NCBI GenBank assembly: GCA_946626605.1
Contig: CAMOUL010000001.1
Coordinates: 207,932-271,931, forward strand
Length of the DNA stretch: 64,000 nucleotides
Direction: 5' to 3'
DNA from: an uncultured Bacteroidales bacterium
GTDB lineage: Bacteria > Bacteroidota > Bacteroidia > Bacteroidales > Paludibacteraceae
Shown in pieces: positions 8,155-15,902 of this stretch. The position numbers and the translations under genes were made by a program. The notes below the pieces were generated by a model. That model did no database searches and was not told the origin of the DNA. It saw only the letters and a program-made list of their open reading frames with translations. Every line of letters begins with the position of its first letter. Position 1 is the stretch's first letter.

Positions 8155-11100
8155 CTAGAACGGATACCCAATTCCGAAGTTCACGCGCACAGCATCGAGC
8201 GCCGAGGGAATATTAAAGTACGAGTTGATCGGCTGTGTCTTATCCGGCGTCCAGTCTTTCTTGTTGTAGCGATAGGTCTGGTACGGCGCATGGATTGCTA
8301 CGCCGATATCGAGTCGAATCACCAAGCCATCCAAGTCCAATCGCAAACCCGCACCAGTTCCTAACGCAATCTGCTTCGCCAGATACGGATTATCCAGAAT
8401 TCCATCGTATAGATCCTCGCGCAACTGCAAGACCTCCTTGTAATCCGTAATACCTTCCTCCTCGTATAACTTCACAGTGCTGTACCAGTTCCATACGTTT
8501 CCTGCATCTACAAACGCCGCGCCGAATAGTTTCCAAACGATCGGGAAACGGAACTCAAAGTTACCCTCTAATTTCACATCGCCCGCATGGAAGAAATTCT
8601 GGTTGTATTTCTCGCTGTAGAAGTTACCGGGACCGTAGGCATAAGGCGAAGCTGCACGCATGTTATTGGGTCCACCGGCATAGAACGCTTCTGATAACGG
8701 CGCGAAATCCGAGTTGCCCATTGGGATGTTCGAGCCCGCATACAAGCGCGTAGCGATGCATATCTTATCCGTAAAGTTGAATTTATTGCGCAACTCCAGA
8801 TGTACTTTCACATACTGGTTAAACGTCGTCGAACCCAGTGGTTTCTTCTTATCGTTCCATTTATAGCCGAAGAGGCAGTAGATACCGTTCAGGATATTAC
8901 CAGATTCCTTCACACCTGCCTCGAACATTGTGTTCACAGCCCGTTTCGAGCGGTAGTCGTTGTACATGAAGGTATAGCCGATGGAGGGCGATAACTCATT
9001 GCTCGCCAGGATCTTAATCAACTGCGGGTATTCGGCGGCTTTGCTCGACAGACTATCCGTCTCCGCATTCACGCGCACAAGCGCCAAAGAGAAAGGCGTG
9101 AAGGCATGTGTGATGAACTGCGACGACTTGATAAAATAGGTCATCGACCCGGTCACTTTATGAATGCCATAGCCACCTGCAATGTTCTCGTATTGATAGC
9201 TCAGCAGGTATCGCGTGTCGCCTTCCGGATTGTTCTTACCGGTCCAATGCAGGTATGGGAACACGAGCGTGGAAGTCACACCGAATTTGTACGTATCGGT
9301 CTTCTTCGGGTCACCAGGATGTCTGCCGCGCAGCGCCCAGTAATACGCACCATTACCCTTGATTGTGAAGGTCTCTCCGTTGCCTAACAGGTTACGGATG
9401 TTTGAGGTCAAGGTCAAGTTCGGACCTAAACTGTTATTCGATCGCCACGCCACATCGGCATCTGCAATCAAGCCGTACGTTCGGTTGATGCTGTCCTTCT
9501 CCAGTTTTGCGCGTAACTTATCGCTCTTGATGGCCTCGCGTTTCTTCCAGTCCTTCTTCGCGCGAACACCGATACCCGACTTATACAACTCGCCTTCGAA
9601 GATGTTGTTGTAGTCGCGTTGTGCGAAGGCACGAAGCGACACATCGCCCGCTTTGGTTAACTTATACTCGGCTGTCAGGTTATTGAAGAAGCCGCTCGCC
9701 TGGTTAATCTCCGGGTTATCGGTCAGCGTCGAACCCACGGTCACGCGCAATCGGTCTTTGAAGAACGATTTGCTGATGGCTATATTCAGGTCATTCGTGT
9801 TACCGCCTGCATGCTCGGTCTGCGCGCTACTCAGGTCGATATCAACCACCTTGCCTAATTTCGAATTGGCCATCGCCGCGTTCACGCGGCTGTTCACAAT
9901 CGATGATAAGGCATAGCCGCTTCGTTGCGCCGCTACGTTGCTCTCGCCTACGTACATTCCGGTCGCCAACAGCGTCGCTGCCAAGCCTTCCCGCGTGTCC
10001 TCGTCTAACGAGGCTAACTCGCGCGTTATCTCTTCGTCTTCCGGGGCTTCCAGGAAGAAATCGATACTGTTCAAACCGATCGAGTCCACTTCGCCTTTAA
10101 CCCGCACACCTGTTCTGAACTCCACGCGTCGGGTTTCTTCGTCTTCGGACTCTACGTCCGCTTTCACTTTCTGTGAGGCGGAGACATTCAACATCGTCTT
10201 CCCTACCGGGCCGTGGAACGACACATGACTGCCAGAATCCACATGGAACGGCATAATAGGGTACGCTTTCGGCGAATAGCGAACGAAGCCTTCATCCACG
10301 TTCACCCGGCCTCCAAGACTCAAGTCACCATTGCCCGTACGGTATTTCACGTTCACTTTACCGTGCGGCTTCACTTGCGCTAAGTTCTTCTTATCGATCG
10401 GGTAGGTGATATCGGTTGTCGGCAGGATATTTACCGCCACATCTGCCACGATATCATCCAGTTGACCGGTCACTTTTCCGTCTATATCCAGCGCCAGATC
10501 GCCATATACAGGAAGAGTTCCGCCTTGCTCTAACTTCATCGGCGCAAAGCTGTCCGCCTTCAGCGCAATATCCAAACCCATTGTATTCAGGTCCAGTCCG
10601 CCTGTCAACGCCAGATACGTACTATCCGCTCCGTAGATTGGCAGACCGTTAAAGTCCACATGATTATGCTGCATCACGATGGGCGTCTCACCCAATCCGA
10701 TCTGTACGCTATACGGTTTGTACAACGCCGAGACTTGCAGCGGCAACACTTCGGCCGAGAGGTCCATCTGATCGGGCAAACCGTCCACACTCGCTTGAGC
10801 ACGAATAGCGCCTTTCAGATCCAAGTCTGCCATTCCGATGATGCTGTCCGCAATCTCCAGCGGGATGTCATCCAATTGCACATTGGCGCGCAAACCGTTC
10901 TTATAGTTCTCCGAACGAGCGATATCCATCTTCATTTCCCGACTGCCGAAATCCATGTCGCTGAAGTGTAAGTCATCCATCTTCAGCAATCCTTCGCCAT
11001 GCAGATCATTCGCCTCACGTGCAAGACCGATTTGCAAGTCCACGTCGGTCTTCAGACCATGCAGCATCATCGCTCCGTCGGTTAACTTCGTCTTGGCGGC

Positions 11101-12990
11101 CAGACCAACCTCCGTAGTGCCATCGGCCATCTTCAGTCGCATACCTGCTTTGGCGGCCGGTAAACGCATAGCCGTGCTGTCCTCCGGATGTTCTATCTTT
11201 GGTATCGCTGCATCCAGCGCCAACAGCGTGCTGTCCGTGTCGGAATGTAACGATAAATCTACATTCTTAATGTCCAGACCCGTCTGATCAATCAAATGCT
11301 GGGCCGGACTGCCGTGTCGTAACGCAATCTTTGCGTCCATCGCCGGAATAGCGCTTCGTAAGGTATCCAATATTGTCAGGTCTGCTAACAAACGATTCAC
11401 TAATGAGTCCTGACCGGTCACTTTCGTCACCGCTGTACCCATCTGCCCCAATTCATCCACAAACTGCATCACGTGCATCGGGGTATTCAGATCGATATCC
11501 AACCCATCCGTGTTCACGTTCAGTCCGGTAGTCTCATCGGTCGTAAAATGCAGGTTCAGATGACTCGCTTGGAAGGTCTCTCCGCCGGTTTGTACACGCA
11601 CGTCGCGCATCTGAGTCGAGTAATCGACAGCCATCTGATTCGGCTTCAGAAAATCCTTCACCTTAAACTGATGTTCCGTCTGTGCCTGTACGGCCAAGTC
11701 GCCTTCTTTCATCTTCAGCGGCAGATGCAGCGTACCGTCTACGGTCTTGTTTGCTAAGGTCGCATCAAGGCGCATACCGGAAACCTGAATACCGTTGTAT
11801 ATCGCGTCGCTCAGGTTCACTTTTATCTTACTCCGCATCGCGTTAGAGTTGATGTCGATACCCTTACCGCTCGCCTCAATCGTTCCGGCCACTATGACCT
11901 TCGTGCTGTCTTTGAGGAAGGGCGAGAGATCCACCCGTTCGATCTGCACATGGGCATCATATGCCTCGTCGTCGATGTCGTAATGCGCCCGTAGCTTCGC
12001 CTTACTGCCTTTGAAATCAGCATCGCCCTCCACGTCCACTTGCATCGTCTCGAGGTTCATTTCCGTGGCTGCTAAGTCTGCTCGCGCGCCCATCTCGTCC
12101 GTGCGTACATGAAGGCCGTTGCTTGTGATCAACCGGTTATTCAGATCGACCCGTGCATCGCCATAGAGGGTATCTATCGGCATGGAAAAACCGCCAATCG
12201 CAAACTGCGTCTTACCGATGTCTATCCTCCGGGCGTCGTATAGGTTCGCACTTACGTCGGCCAGTACGTTCACATCCAATGAGGTGGTCAAATCCAGACC
12301 TATAGGCGTTAATCGAAATCGTATATTCCGTAACTGTCCGTCGGGCACATCAAAGGCCATCAACGTAGGTGTCGTGTCCCGTTCCGTTGTATCGGGAGGC
12401 GTCTCGCGTAAGTCAATGCCAACGTACGTATCGTTTAACCGCAGACCGTGTAGCGGGAACTTCCCTTCCGAAATCACGATGCCGGGACTCGTCACGTTCA
12501 GTTCGCCTACTATCACATCAATTCCAACCGACGCAATCATCGTATCCGAATGGAATGTCGTTCCCTCAATCCCCAATTCCTCTACAACTATTGGCATTGC
12601 CAATAACTCTCGACTCTCGCCTTTTGGTTCTCCACTCTTCGCAATCGCTTTCAGCCTCAATCGCTTCACGCAAGCAAGCGTGTCTTCGCCTTTATGTCCG
12701 ACGAATAAGCTGTCGATGCGTACCTCAATCGGCAAATCGGCTTTTCCTTTCCAAGCGCGTAGCAGTTTTCCGGGCGAGTGATGGAAGGGCGAGAGATAGA
12801 TATCGCCAATCTCGATCTCCAAATCCATCTTCTCCTCGGCTACGCTCACACCTTTGGCTACCGCTTTCTTGCGTATTCCCGGCACATATAGCACACTTGC
12901 CACTACGATCAGTAGCAGCAACACCAGTCCCAGCAGTCCTCCAACCACTCCCACCGGTATCTTCCAATATAGTGCCTTCTTATCCGCCAT
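8155..12990 (-). CDS. TamB-like protein fused to a TamL/TamA-type Omp85 beta-barrel
   Basis: 1611 residues in one uninterrupted frame. A single inner-membrane helix (about 10-34) is followed by a long beta-rich AsmA/TamB body and a typical TamB C-terminal (DUF490) domain ending near 1150 (NNLTAEYKLTKAGDVSLRAF, then RDYNNIFEGELYKSGIGV). Instead of stopping there, the chain runs on into an Omp85 barrel of about 450 residues: RNLLGNGETFTIKGNG near 1195, the loop-6 motif AGGPNNMRAASPYAYGPG near 1435-1450, DVKLEGNFEFRFPI, AAFVDAGNVW, and a terminal aromatic strand ending in GIGYPF. No POTRA domain is seen. TamB and TamA/TamL normally are separate proteins moving lipids or proteins to the outer membrane. 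The start ATG shares one base with the upstream stop. A 7-bp array lies at residues 117-129. Confidence 0.9.
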   Translation of the reverse strand: MADKKALYWKIPVGVVGGLLGLVLLLLIVVASVLYVPGIRKKAVAKGVSVAEEKMDLEIEIGDIYLSPFHHSPGKLLRAWKGKADLPIEVRIDSLFVGHKGEDTLACVKRLRLKAIAKSGEPKGESRELLAMPIVVEELGIEGTTFHSDTMIASVGIDVIVGELNVTSPGIVISEGKFPLHGLRLNDTYVGIDLRETPPDTTERDTTPTLMAFDVPDGQLRNIRFRLTPIGLDLTTSLDVNVLADVSANLYDARRIDIGKTQFAIGGFSMPIDTLYGDARVDLNNRLITSNGLHVRTDEMGARADLAATEMNLETMQVDVEGDADFKGSKAKLRAHYDIDDEAYDAHVQIERVDLSPFLKDSTKVIVAGTIEASGKGIDINSNAMRSKIKVNLSDAIYNGIQVSGMRLDATLANKTVDGTLHLPLKMKEGDLAVQAQTEHQFKVKDFLKPNQMAVDYSTQMRDVRVQTGGETFQASHLNLHFTTDETTGLNVNTDGLDIDLNTPMHVMQFVDELGQMGTAVTKVTGQDSLVNRLLADLTILDTLRSAIPAMDAKIALRHGSPAQHLIDQTGLDIKNVDLSLHSDTDSTLLALDAAIPKIEHPEDSTAMRLPAAKAGMRLKMADGTTEVGLAAKTKLTDGAMMLHGLKTDVDLQIGLAREANDLHGEGLLKMDDLHFSDMDFGSREMKMDIARSENYKNGLRANVQLDDIPLEIADSIIGMADLDLKGAIRAQASVDGLPDQMDLSAEVLPLQVSALYKPYSVQIGLGETPIVMQHNHVDFNGLPIYGADSTYLALTGGLDLNTMGLDIALKADSFAPMKLEQGGTLPVYGDLALDIDGKVTGQLDDIVADVAVNILPTTDITYPIDKKNLAQVKPHGKVNVKYRTGNGDLSLGGRVNVDEGFVRYSPKAYPIMPFHVDSGSHVSFHGPVGKTMLNVSASQKVKADVESEDEETRRVEFRTGVRVKGEVDSIGLNSIDFFLEAPEDEEITRELASLDEDTREGLAATLLATGMYVGESNVAAQRSGYALSSIVNSRVNAAMANSKLGKVVDIDLSSAQTEHAGGNTNDLNIAISKSFFKDRLRVTVGSTLTDNPEINQASGFFNNLTAEYKLTKAGDVSLRAFAQRDYNNIFEGELYKSGIGVRAKKDWKKREAIKSDKLRAKLEKDSINRTYGLIADADVAWRSNNSLGPNLTLTSNIRNLLGNGETFTIKGNGAYYWALRGRHPGDPKKTDTYKFGVTSTLVFPYLHWTGKNNPEGDTRYLLSYQYENIAGGYGIHKVTGSMTYFIKSSQFITHAFTPFSLALVRVNAETDSLSSKAAEYPQLIKILASNELSPSIGYTFMYNDYRSKRAVNTMFEAGVKESGNILNGIYCLFGYKWNDKKKPLGSTTFNQYVKVHLELRNKFNFTDKICIATRLYAGSNIPMGNSDFAPLSEAFYAGGPNNMRAASPYAYGPGNFYSEKYNQNFFHAGDVKLEGNFEFRFPIVWKLFGAAFVDAGNVWNWYSTVKLYEEEGITDYKEVLQLREDLYDGILDNPYLAKQIALGTGAGLRLDLDGLVIRLDIGVAIHAPYQTYRYNKKDWTPDKTQPINSYFNIPSALDAVRVNFGIGYPF
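12606..12640. repeat. 7-bp-period tandem array inside the TamB-barrel gene
   Basis: 7-mers ACTCTCG, ACTCTCG, CCTTTTG, GTTCTCC, ACTCTTC encode residues about 117-129 (around KSGEPKGESRE), a polar insertion in the N-terminal part of the TamB body. Confidence 0.7.
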
Positions 12991-13778
12991 TAAAAACTCT
13001 TCTGCACGCCGAACTTAAGTCCGTAAAGACCCGGTGTAAAGTGATTCGCTATCAGGTTGCGTAATTTTCCCGAAAAGATAATCACGTCGTTCGTATACTC
13101 TCTGTATCGATTTCCCGTATCAGGATCCTGATAGAAGAACGTCGTTCCGCTGTAACCCGCCGATAGAATTGAGAAGAAAACCTGGAACGTACTCTTCTTA
13201 TTGAACTGATATGTGATCACAGGCGAAACTTGGAATCCGTAGGTCGCACTATGCCGCAAGCCGTTGTAATCAGTGCCTTTGATGTCTCCGTCTGTCACGC
13301 GCGGAAACTCCATACCTGCGTACAGGTGCGTCTCGATCCAGATACCTAATTTCCCGTTGAACACGGTCTTCAAACGATAACGCATATAGGGCGTCACATT
13401 CCAACTGCCTTGCCGAACGCGAATATTTTCCGATATCGTCTTTCCGTCGCTCTCGTAACTATAAGTCGTAAACAAATCCTGATAACTTCCGCCCACACGC
13501 AGACCGAGATAGATACGCTCTTTCAAACGCCAACCGATCTCCGGTTCCAGGGCAATGGACCATCCGTTCTCTTTCTTGTTCGATCGCGTGTCATGGTGAA
13601 AATAGATATCGAAGTTATAGCCATAGTACAACTTCTTCTTCCATTCCGGCACTTCCAATTTAATACTATCCACTCTCGTCTCTCCACTCTCCACCCTCGA
13701 CTCTTGATTCTCGACTACCTGTGCCCACGCACTCACGGCACATACCATGGCCGCTATAATAAAGATTGTTCGTTTCAT
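12990..13778 (-). CDS. Outer-membrane beta-barrel protein of unknown function
   Basis: 262 residues with a signal peptide ending SAWAQ and a C-terminal aromatic beta signal (LKFGVQKSF). Alternating hydrophobic strands run through the rest, so a small outer-membrane barrel is likely. The frame extends to a TTG at 13790, but the ATG at 13778 gives the better signal peptide. Residues 22-36, right after the predicted cleavage site, come from a six-unit 7-bp array and are highly polar (ESRVESGETRVDS). Its stop shares a base with the ATG of the TamB-barrel gene, so the two are probably co-translated; a role in the same envelope pathway is inference only. Confidence 0.75.
   Translation of the reverse strand: MKRTIFIIAAMVCAVSAWAQVVENQESRVESGETRVDSIKLEVPEWKKKLYYGYNFDIYFHHDTRSNKKENGWSIALEPEIGWRLKERIYLGLRVGGSYQDLFTTYSYESDGKTISENIRVRQGSWNVTPYMRYRLKTVFNGKLGIWIETHLYAGMEFPRVTDGDIKGTDYNGLRHSATYGFQVSPVITYQFNKKSTFQVFFSILSAGYSGTTFFYQDPDTGNRYREYTNDVIIFSGKLRNLIANHFTPGLYGLKFGVQKSF
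13672..13713. repeat. 7-bp-period tandem array, six units, inside an outer-membrane protein gene
   Basis: 7-mers ACTCTCG, TCTCTCC, ACTCTCC, ACCCTCG, ACTCTTG, ATTCTCG. They encode the mature N-terminus directly behind the signal peptide. Confidence 0.8.
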
Positions 13779-13802
13779 ATTTTTTAGCAAAAAATGCTCT
13801 TG

Positions 13803-14504
13803 TTATTCGATAGGGAAATCGAAATAAGTGTCAGGGTAGGGCTCGTCAACAAGGGTGAAATGCCACCACTCGCTGTCAAGCATCGTGAAACCATGGCGGA
13901 GCATGGCATCCCTAAGGATTTGGCGATTCTTGCGGATTCGACCCCATTTGCCGTCTTCCTTCAGAGGACCGCCCATATAATCCGGATGGCTCTCGATACC
14001 AAACCAATCGAACGGACTGCCCATGTCCAGTTCCTTGCCTGTTGCTGCATCTACCAGCGTCAGATCAACTGTCGAACCTCTGCTGTGACCCGAGCGCGCA
14101 AAGATATAACCCTGCTCAAAGAGCACACTCTTGTCTACCATGGGGTAGAAGACGCTCTTCATGGTCGTGTCCTGCAGGTCCTCAGCCCAGCGGATGAAAT
14201 GGTTCACGGCGCGTTGAGGCCGATACGCATCCCAAATCTTCAAGTAATAGCCCTGAGCTTTCAGTTCGTCGTTCACTACCTTGAGCGAGTCCGCTGCTTG
14301 ACGTGTCAGCAGGGCCACAGGCGCATTGTAACCTTCTACGCGCGCGCCAAGAAAATTATAGGTGCTGTAGTATCGAATCTCGAGTATCGCGTCTGGCACG
14401 ACATCGGTTATCAACACGAAATCAGACCGATCCATCGTCGGGTCTGTCTGTTTTGCGCAGCCGATCAAAACGACCGCTACGCAAGCAATGAAGAGGCGTT
14501 TCAT
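13803..14504 (-). CDS. D-alanyl-D-alanine dipeptidase (VanX/DdpX type) lipoprotein
   Basis: 233 residues with a lipobox ending LIGC16. The M15D zinc site is complete: H140 and D147 in SGHSRGSTVDL and H215 in EWWHF, with catalytic E212 and the arginine R96 of AYRPQ. The family cleaves the D-Ala-D-Ala dipeptide. In Gram-negative bacteria such enzymes usually recycle or feed on D-Ala-D-Ala, and there are no vanH/vanA neighbours, so a resistance role is not supported. The lipobox places it in the periplasm. The ATG overlaps the upstream stop in an ATGA. Confidence 0.9.
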   Translation of the reverse strand: MKRLFIACVAVVLIGCAKQTDPTMDRSDFVLITDVVPDAILEIRYYSTYNFLGARVEGYNAPVALLTRQAADSLKVVNDELKAQGYYLKIWDAYRPQRAVNHFIRWAEDLQDTTMKSVFYPMVDKSVLFEQGYIFARSGHSRGSTVDLTLVDAATGKELDMGSPFDWFGIESHPDYMGGPLKEDGKWGRIRKNRQILRDAMLRHGFTMLDSEWWHFTLVDEPYPDTYFDFPIE

Positions 14505-15160
14505 GATTCTTCTGCCACGTTGATGGTAGGAGTTTCTTCGTCGATGATCTCACCAGAGGTGAGCTGTTTGTAGATCGATGCTTCTACGCCATAGAGGGCC
14601 GGAATAGTGAAGAGGATGATAAGCCCGACGATGATATTTCCGATCACTTCGAGAGCTTGTACATCACCCATATGGGTGAGGACAATGACAAGGATAACAA
14701 TCAGATTGATGACCAGACCCAGAAGGAACTCTGCACCGAAGATACGCCACTTGTTGCCATAGGTAAGGGTATTGGATTCGCGAAGTGCTTCCAGCGCGCC
14801 TTTGTCCTTATCCACAAATAACGGAGTAGCCAACGACCATGCGATAGAGATGACCAGACCCGGGATGATCAGGAAGGTAAAACCAACATAGGTACCTATG
14901 GTCATCAGGGCGATGAGGATGAAGTACTCGCCCATGTTACGACGATACTTACCCTCGAAGATAAAGAGCGGATTGATCACCTTTCCTTTCGACAACTCAG
15001 CCGGCAGAGACGACATAGCAATTGTCGTACCGACATTCAGATACGGAATCCAGATCGTGAGGATGTACAAGATCGTAGCCGCAATGAGGCTGAGGAAGTT
15101 TACCAACGCAATACGCAGACCATCCTGGATGGTTGCGAGCATATTCAGTTTCTTTGTCAT
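14501..15160 (-). CDS. Polytopic inner-membrane protein, unknown function
   Basis: 219 residues with roughly five or six hydrophobic segments (about 15-40, 75-105, 110-135, 160-185, 190-205). The pattern SKGKVINPLFIFEGKYRRN followed by a long hydrophobic hairpin resembles uncharacterised membrane proteins of the DUF4013/DUF975 kind, but the match is from memory and weak. No catalytic motif is visible. It overlaps the VanX-like gene by 4 bp and follows the small lipoprotein gene by 43 bp. Confidence 0.7.
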   Translation of the reverse strand: MTKKLNMLATIQDGLRIALVNFLSLIAATILYILTIWIPYLNVGTTIAMSSLPAELSKGKVINPLFIFEGKYRRNMGEYFILIALMTIGTYVGFTFLIIPGLVISIAWSLATPLFVDKDKGALEALRESNTLTYGNKWRIFGAEFLLGLVINLIVILVIVLTHMGDVQALEVIGNIIVGLIILFTIPALYGVEASIYKQLTSGEIIDEETPTINVAEES

Positions 15161-15178
15161 GATATGAAATATTAAAGA

Positions 15179-15228
15179 TTAGTCTTTCTCGTAGTAATCG
15201 GAATTAGTCTTTCTCGTAGTAATCGGAG
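15179..15228. repeat. 25-bp tandem duplication across a stop codon
   Basis: Two adjacent 25-bp copies (15179-15203 and 15204-15228) differ only in the last base. The second holds the last codons and stop of the small lipoprotein gene; the first repeats them downstream, in the 3' untranslated region. Confidence 0.85.
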
Positions 15229-15398
15229 AAACTGCTGTCGTCTCCTTTGTAGAGGTTATTATCGTCCGGCGTGTCGAAACTTACGGCAGGATCGGGAGCT
15301 GGGAAACCATCTGTGTTCGGAGCTTTCGGATTGGAACATGAAACCAGAACGAAAGTTGAGAAAAGAATCGCAAATGCAAAGAAAATTTTTGTTCTCAT
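15204..15398 (-). CDS. Small lipoprotein, unknown function
   Basis: 64 residues: a signal peptide ending LVSC21, then a proline- and aspartate-rich tail ending FSDYYEKD. A canonical promoter lies about 25 bp upstream of the ATG, which supports a real, expressed gene. No known family is recognised. It is first in the minus-strand operon leading to murG. Confidence 0.7.
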   Translation of the reverse strand: MRTKIFFAFAILFSTFVLVSCSNPKAPNTDGFPAPDPAVSFDTPDDNNLYKGDDSSFSDYYEKD

Positions 15399-15422
15399 AA
15401 CGGTAGTGTTTAAAATTCGCTA

Positions 15423-15453
15423 CAAAATTACTACAAAAAATTTGAATATGCAA
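15423..15453 (-). promoter_or_regulatory. Bacteroidetes-type promoter for the 15398-5684 operon
   Basis: Minus strand: TTGC (15453-15450, in TTGCATAT), 19 bp, TAATTTTG (15430-15423). Confidence 0.75.
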
Positions 15454-15470
15454 GAAATGAAAAGATTTTT

Positions 15471-15503
15471 TTTGTATATATCAAAAAAAAAGAAGTATCT
15501 TTG
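15471..15503 (+). promoter_or_regulatory. Bacteroidetes-type promoter for a probable small RNA
   Basis: TTTG at 15471-15474 (in TTTGTATATATC), a 21-bp A-rich spacer, TATCTTTG at 15496-15503. No credible protein gene follows; an intrinsic terminator comes about 170-190 nt downstream. Confidence 0.72.
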
Positions 15504-15509
15504 CGCAAA

Positions 15510-15697
15510 ATTCCGTTAGAAGGAATGAAAAGAAAATTATTTATATCGCTTGTGAGTTCCTCGAGCCTCTGGCTTCGAATATAAAGAGTTGGTTCGTATC
15601 CAAGAAATTCTCTTTGGGTAATGGCCATGGCCAATGAGAGTCAATAACTGTAAAAAACATAGCTTATCTCAACGCATCGCTTCTGCAGTGCGTTTTT
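15510..15697 (+). ncRNA. Candidate structured small RNA (about 190 nt)
   Basis: The segment sits between a full promoter and an intrinsic terminator and lacks a convincing protein gene. It contains a nested hairpin at about 15583-15615: AAAGAG pairs with CTCTTT, and inside it TTGG pairs with CCAA around a 7-nt loop. A short hairpin near the 5' end (ATTCC/GGAAT) and the pairing TGGC/GCCA outside the central hairpin give a rod-like outline. Length and outline would suit a 6S-type RNA, but I cannot confirm the family; the T-loop-like TTCGTAT does not make a tRNA or tmRNA. Confidence 0.5.
15672..15697 (+). terminator. Intrinsic terminator of the small RNA
   Basis: ACGCATCGC pairs with GCAGTGCGT (one mismatch) around a TTCT loop and is followed by TTTT. 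Confidence 0.7.
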
Positions 15698-15701
15698 ATG
15701 A

Positions 15702-15771
15702 TTTATCATATAATGTACTTATAAAATCGTATGATAACCGTATTATTCGCGAAGGATAACCATATGATAAA
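15702..15771. repeat. Widely spaced 10-bp inverted repeat
   Basis: TTTATCATAT (15702-15711) is the exact reverse complement of ATATGATAAA (15762-15771), 50 bp apart. Between them GATAACC occurs and GGATAACC recurs. It lies between the RNA terminator and the endonuclease promoter; an operator role is only a guess. The rest of 15772-15849 is AT-rich with nothing recognised. Confidence 0.4.
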
Positions 15772-15849
15772 ATGCCATTTTTAGCAAAAAAATAACTCTT
15801 ACTATATATATACTTTGTATATATATACATTTTGATTTTTTTGTTAAAA

Positions 15850-15881
15850 TTTGCATATGTCAAAAAAAAGCATTACCTTTG
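15850..15881 (+). promoter_or_regulatory. Bacteroidetes-type promoter for the endonuclease gene
   Basis: TTTG at 15850-15853 (in TTTGCATATGTC), 20 bp containing an A-tract, TACCTTTG at 15874-15881, 21 bp before the ATG. Confidence 0.8.
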
Positions 15882-15902
15882 CACCGTTAAATCGTTTATA
15901 CC

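Noticed and set aside
13803..14504. Vancomycin-resistance determinant
   Set aside because: The VanX-like enzyme has a lipobox and lacks vanH/vanA partners; Gram-negative D-Ala-D-Ala recycling is the plain reading.
15525..15584. A 19-codon frame (MKRKLF...) at the start of the small RNA candidate
   Set aside because: An AAGGA touches the ATG with no spacing, the peptide resembles nothing known, and the hairpins plus terminator fit an RNA better.
15583..15615. T-arm-like TTGG TTCGTAT CCAA, suggesting a tRNA or tmRNA
   Set aside because: No acceptor stem, anticodon arm or CCA end can be drawn around it, and the loop lacks the conserved A58.
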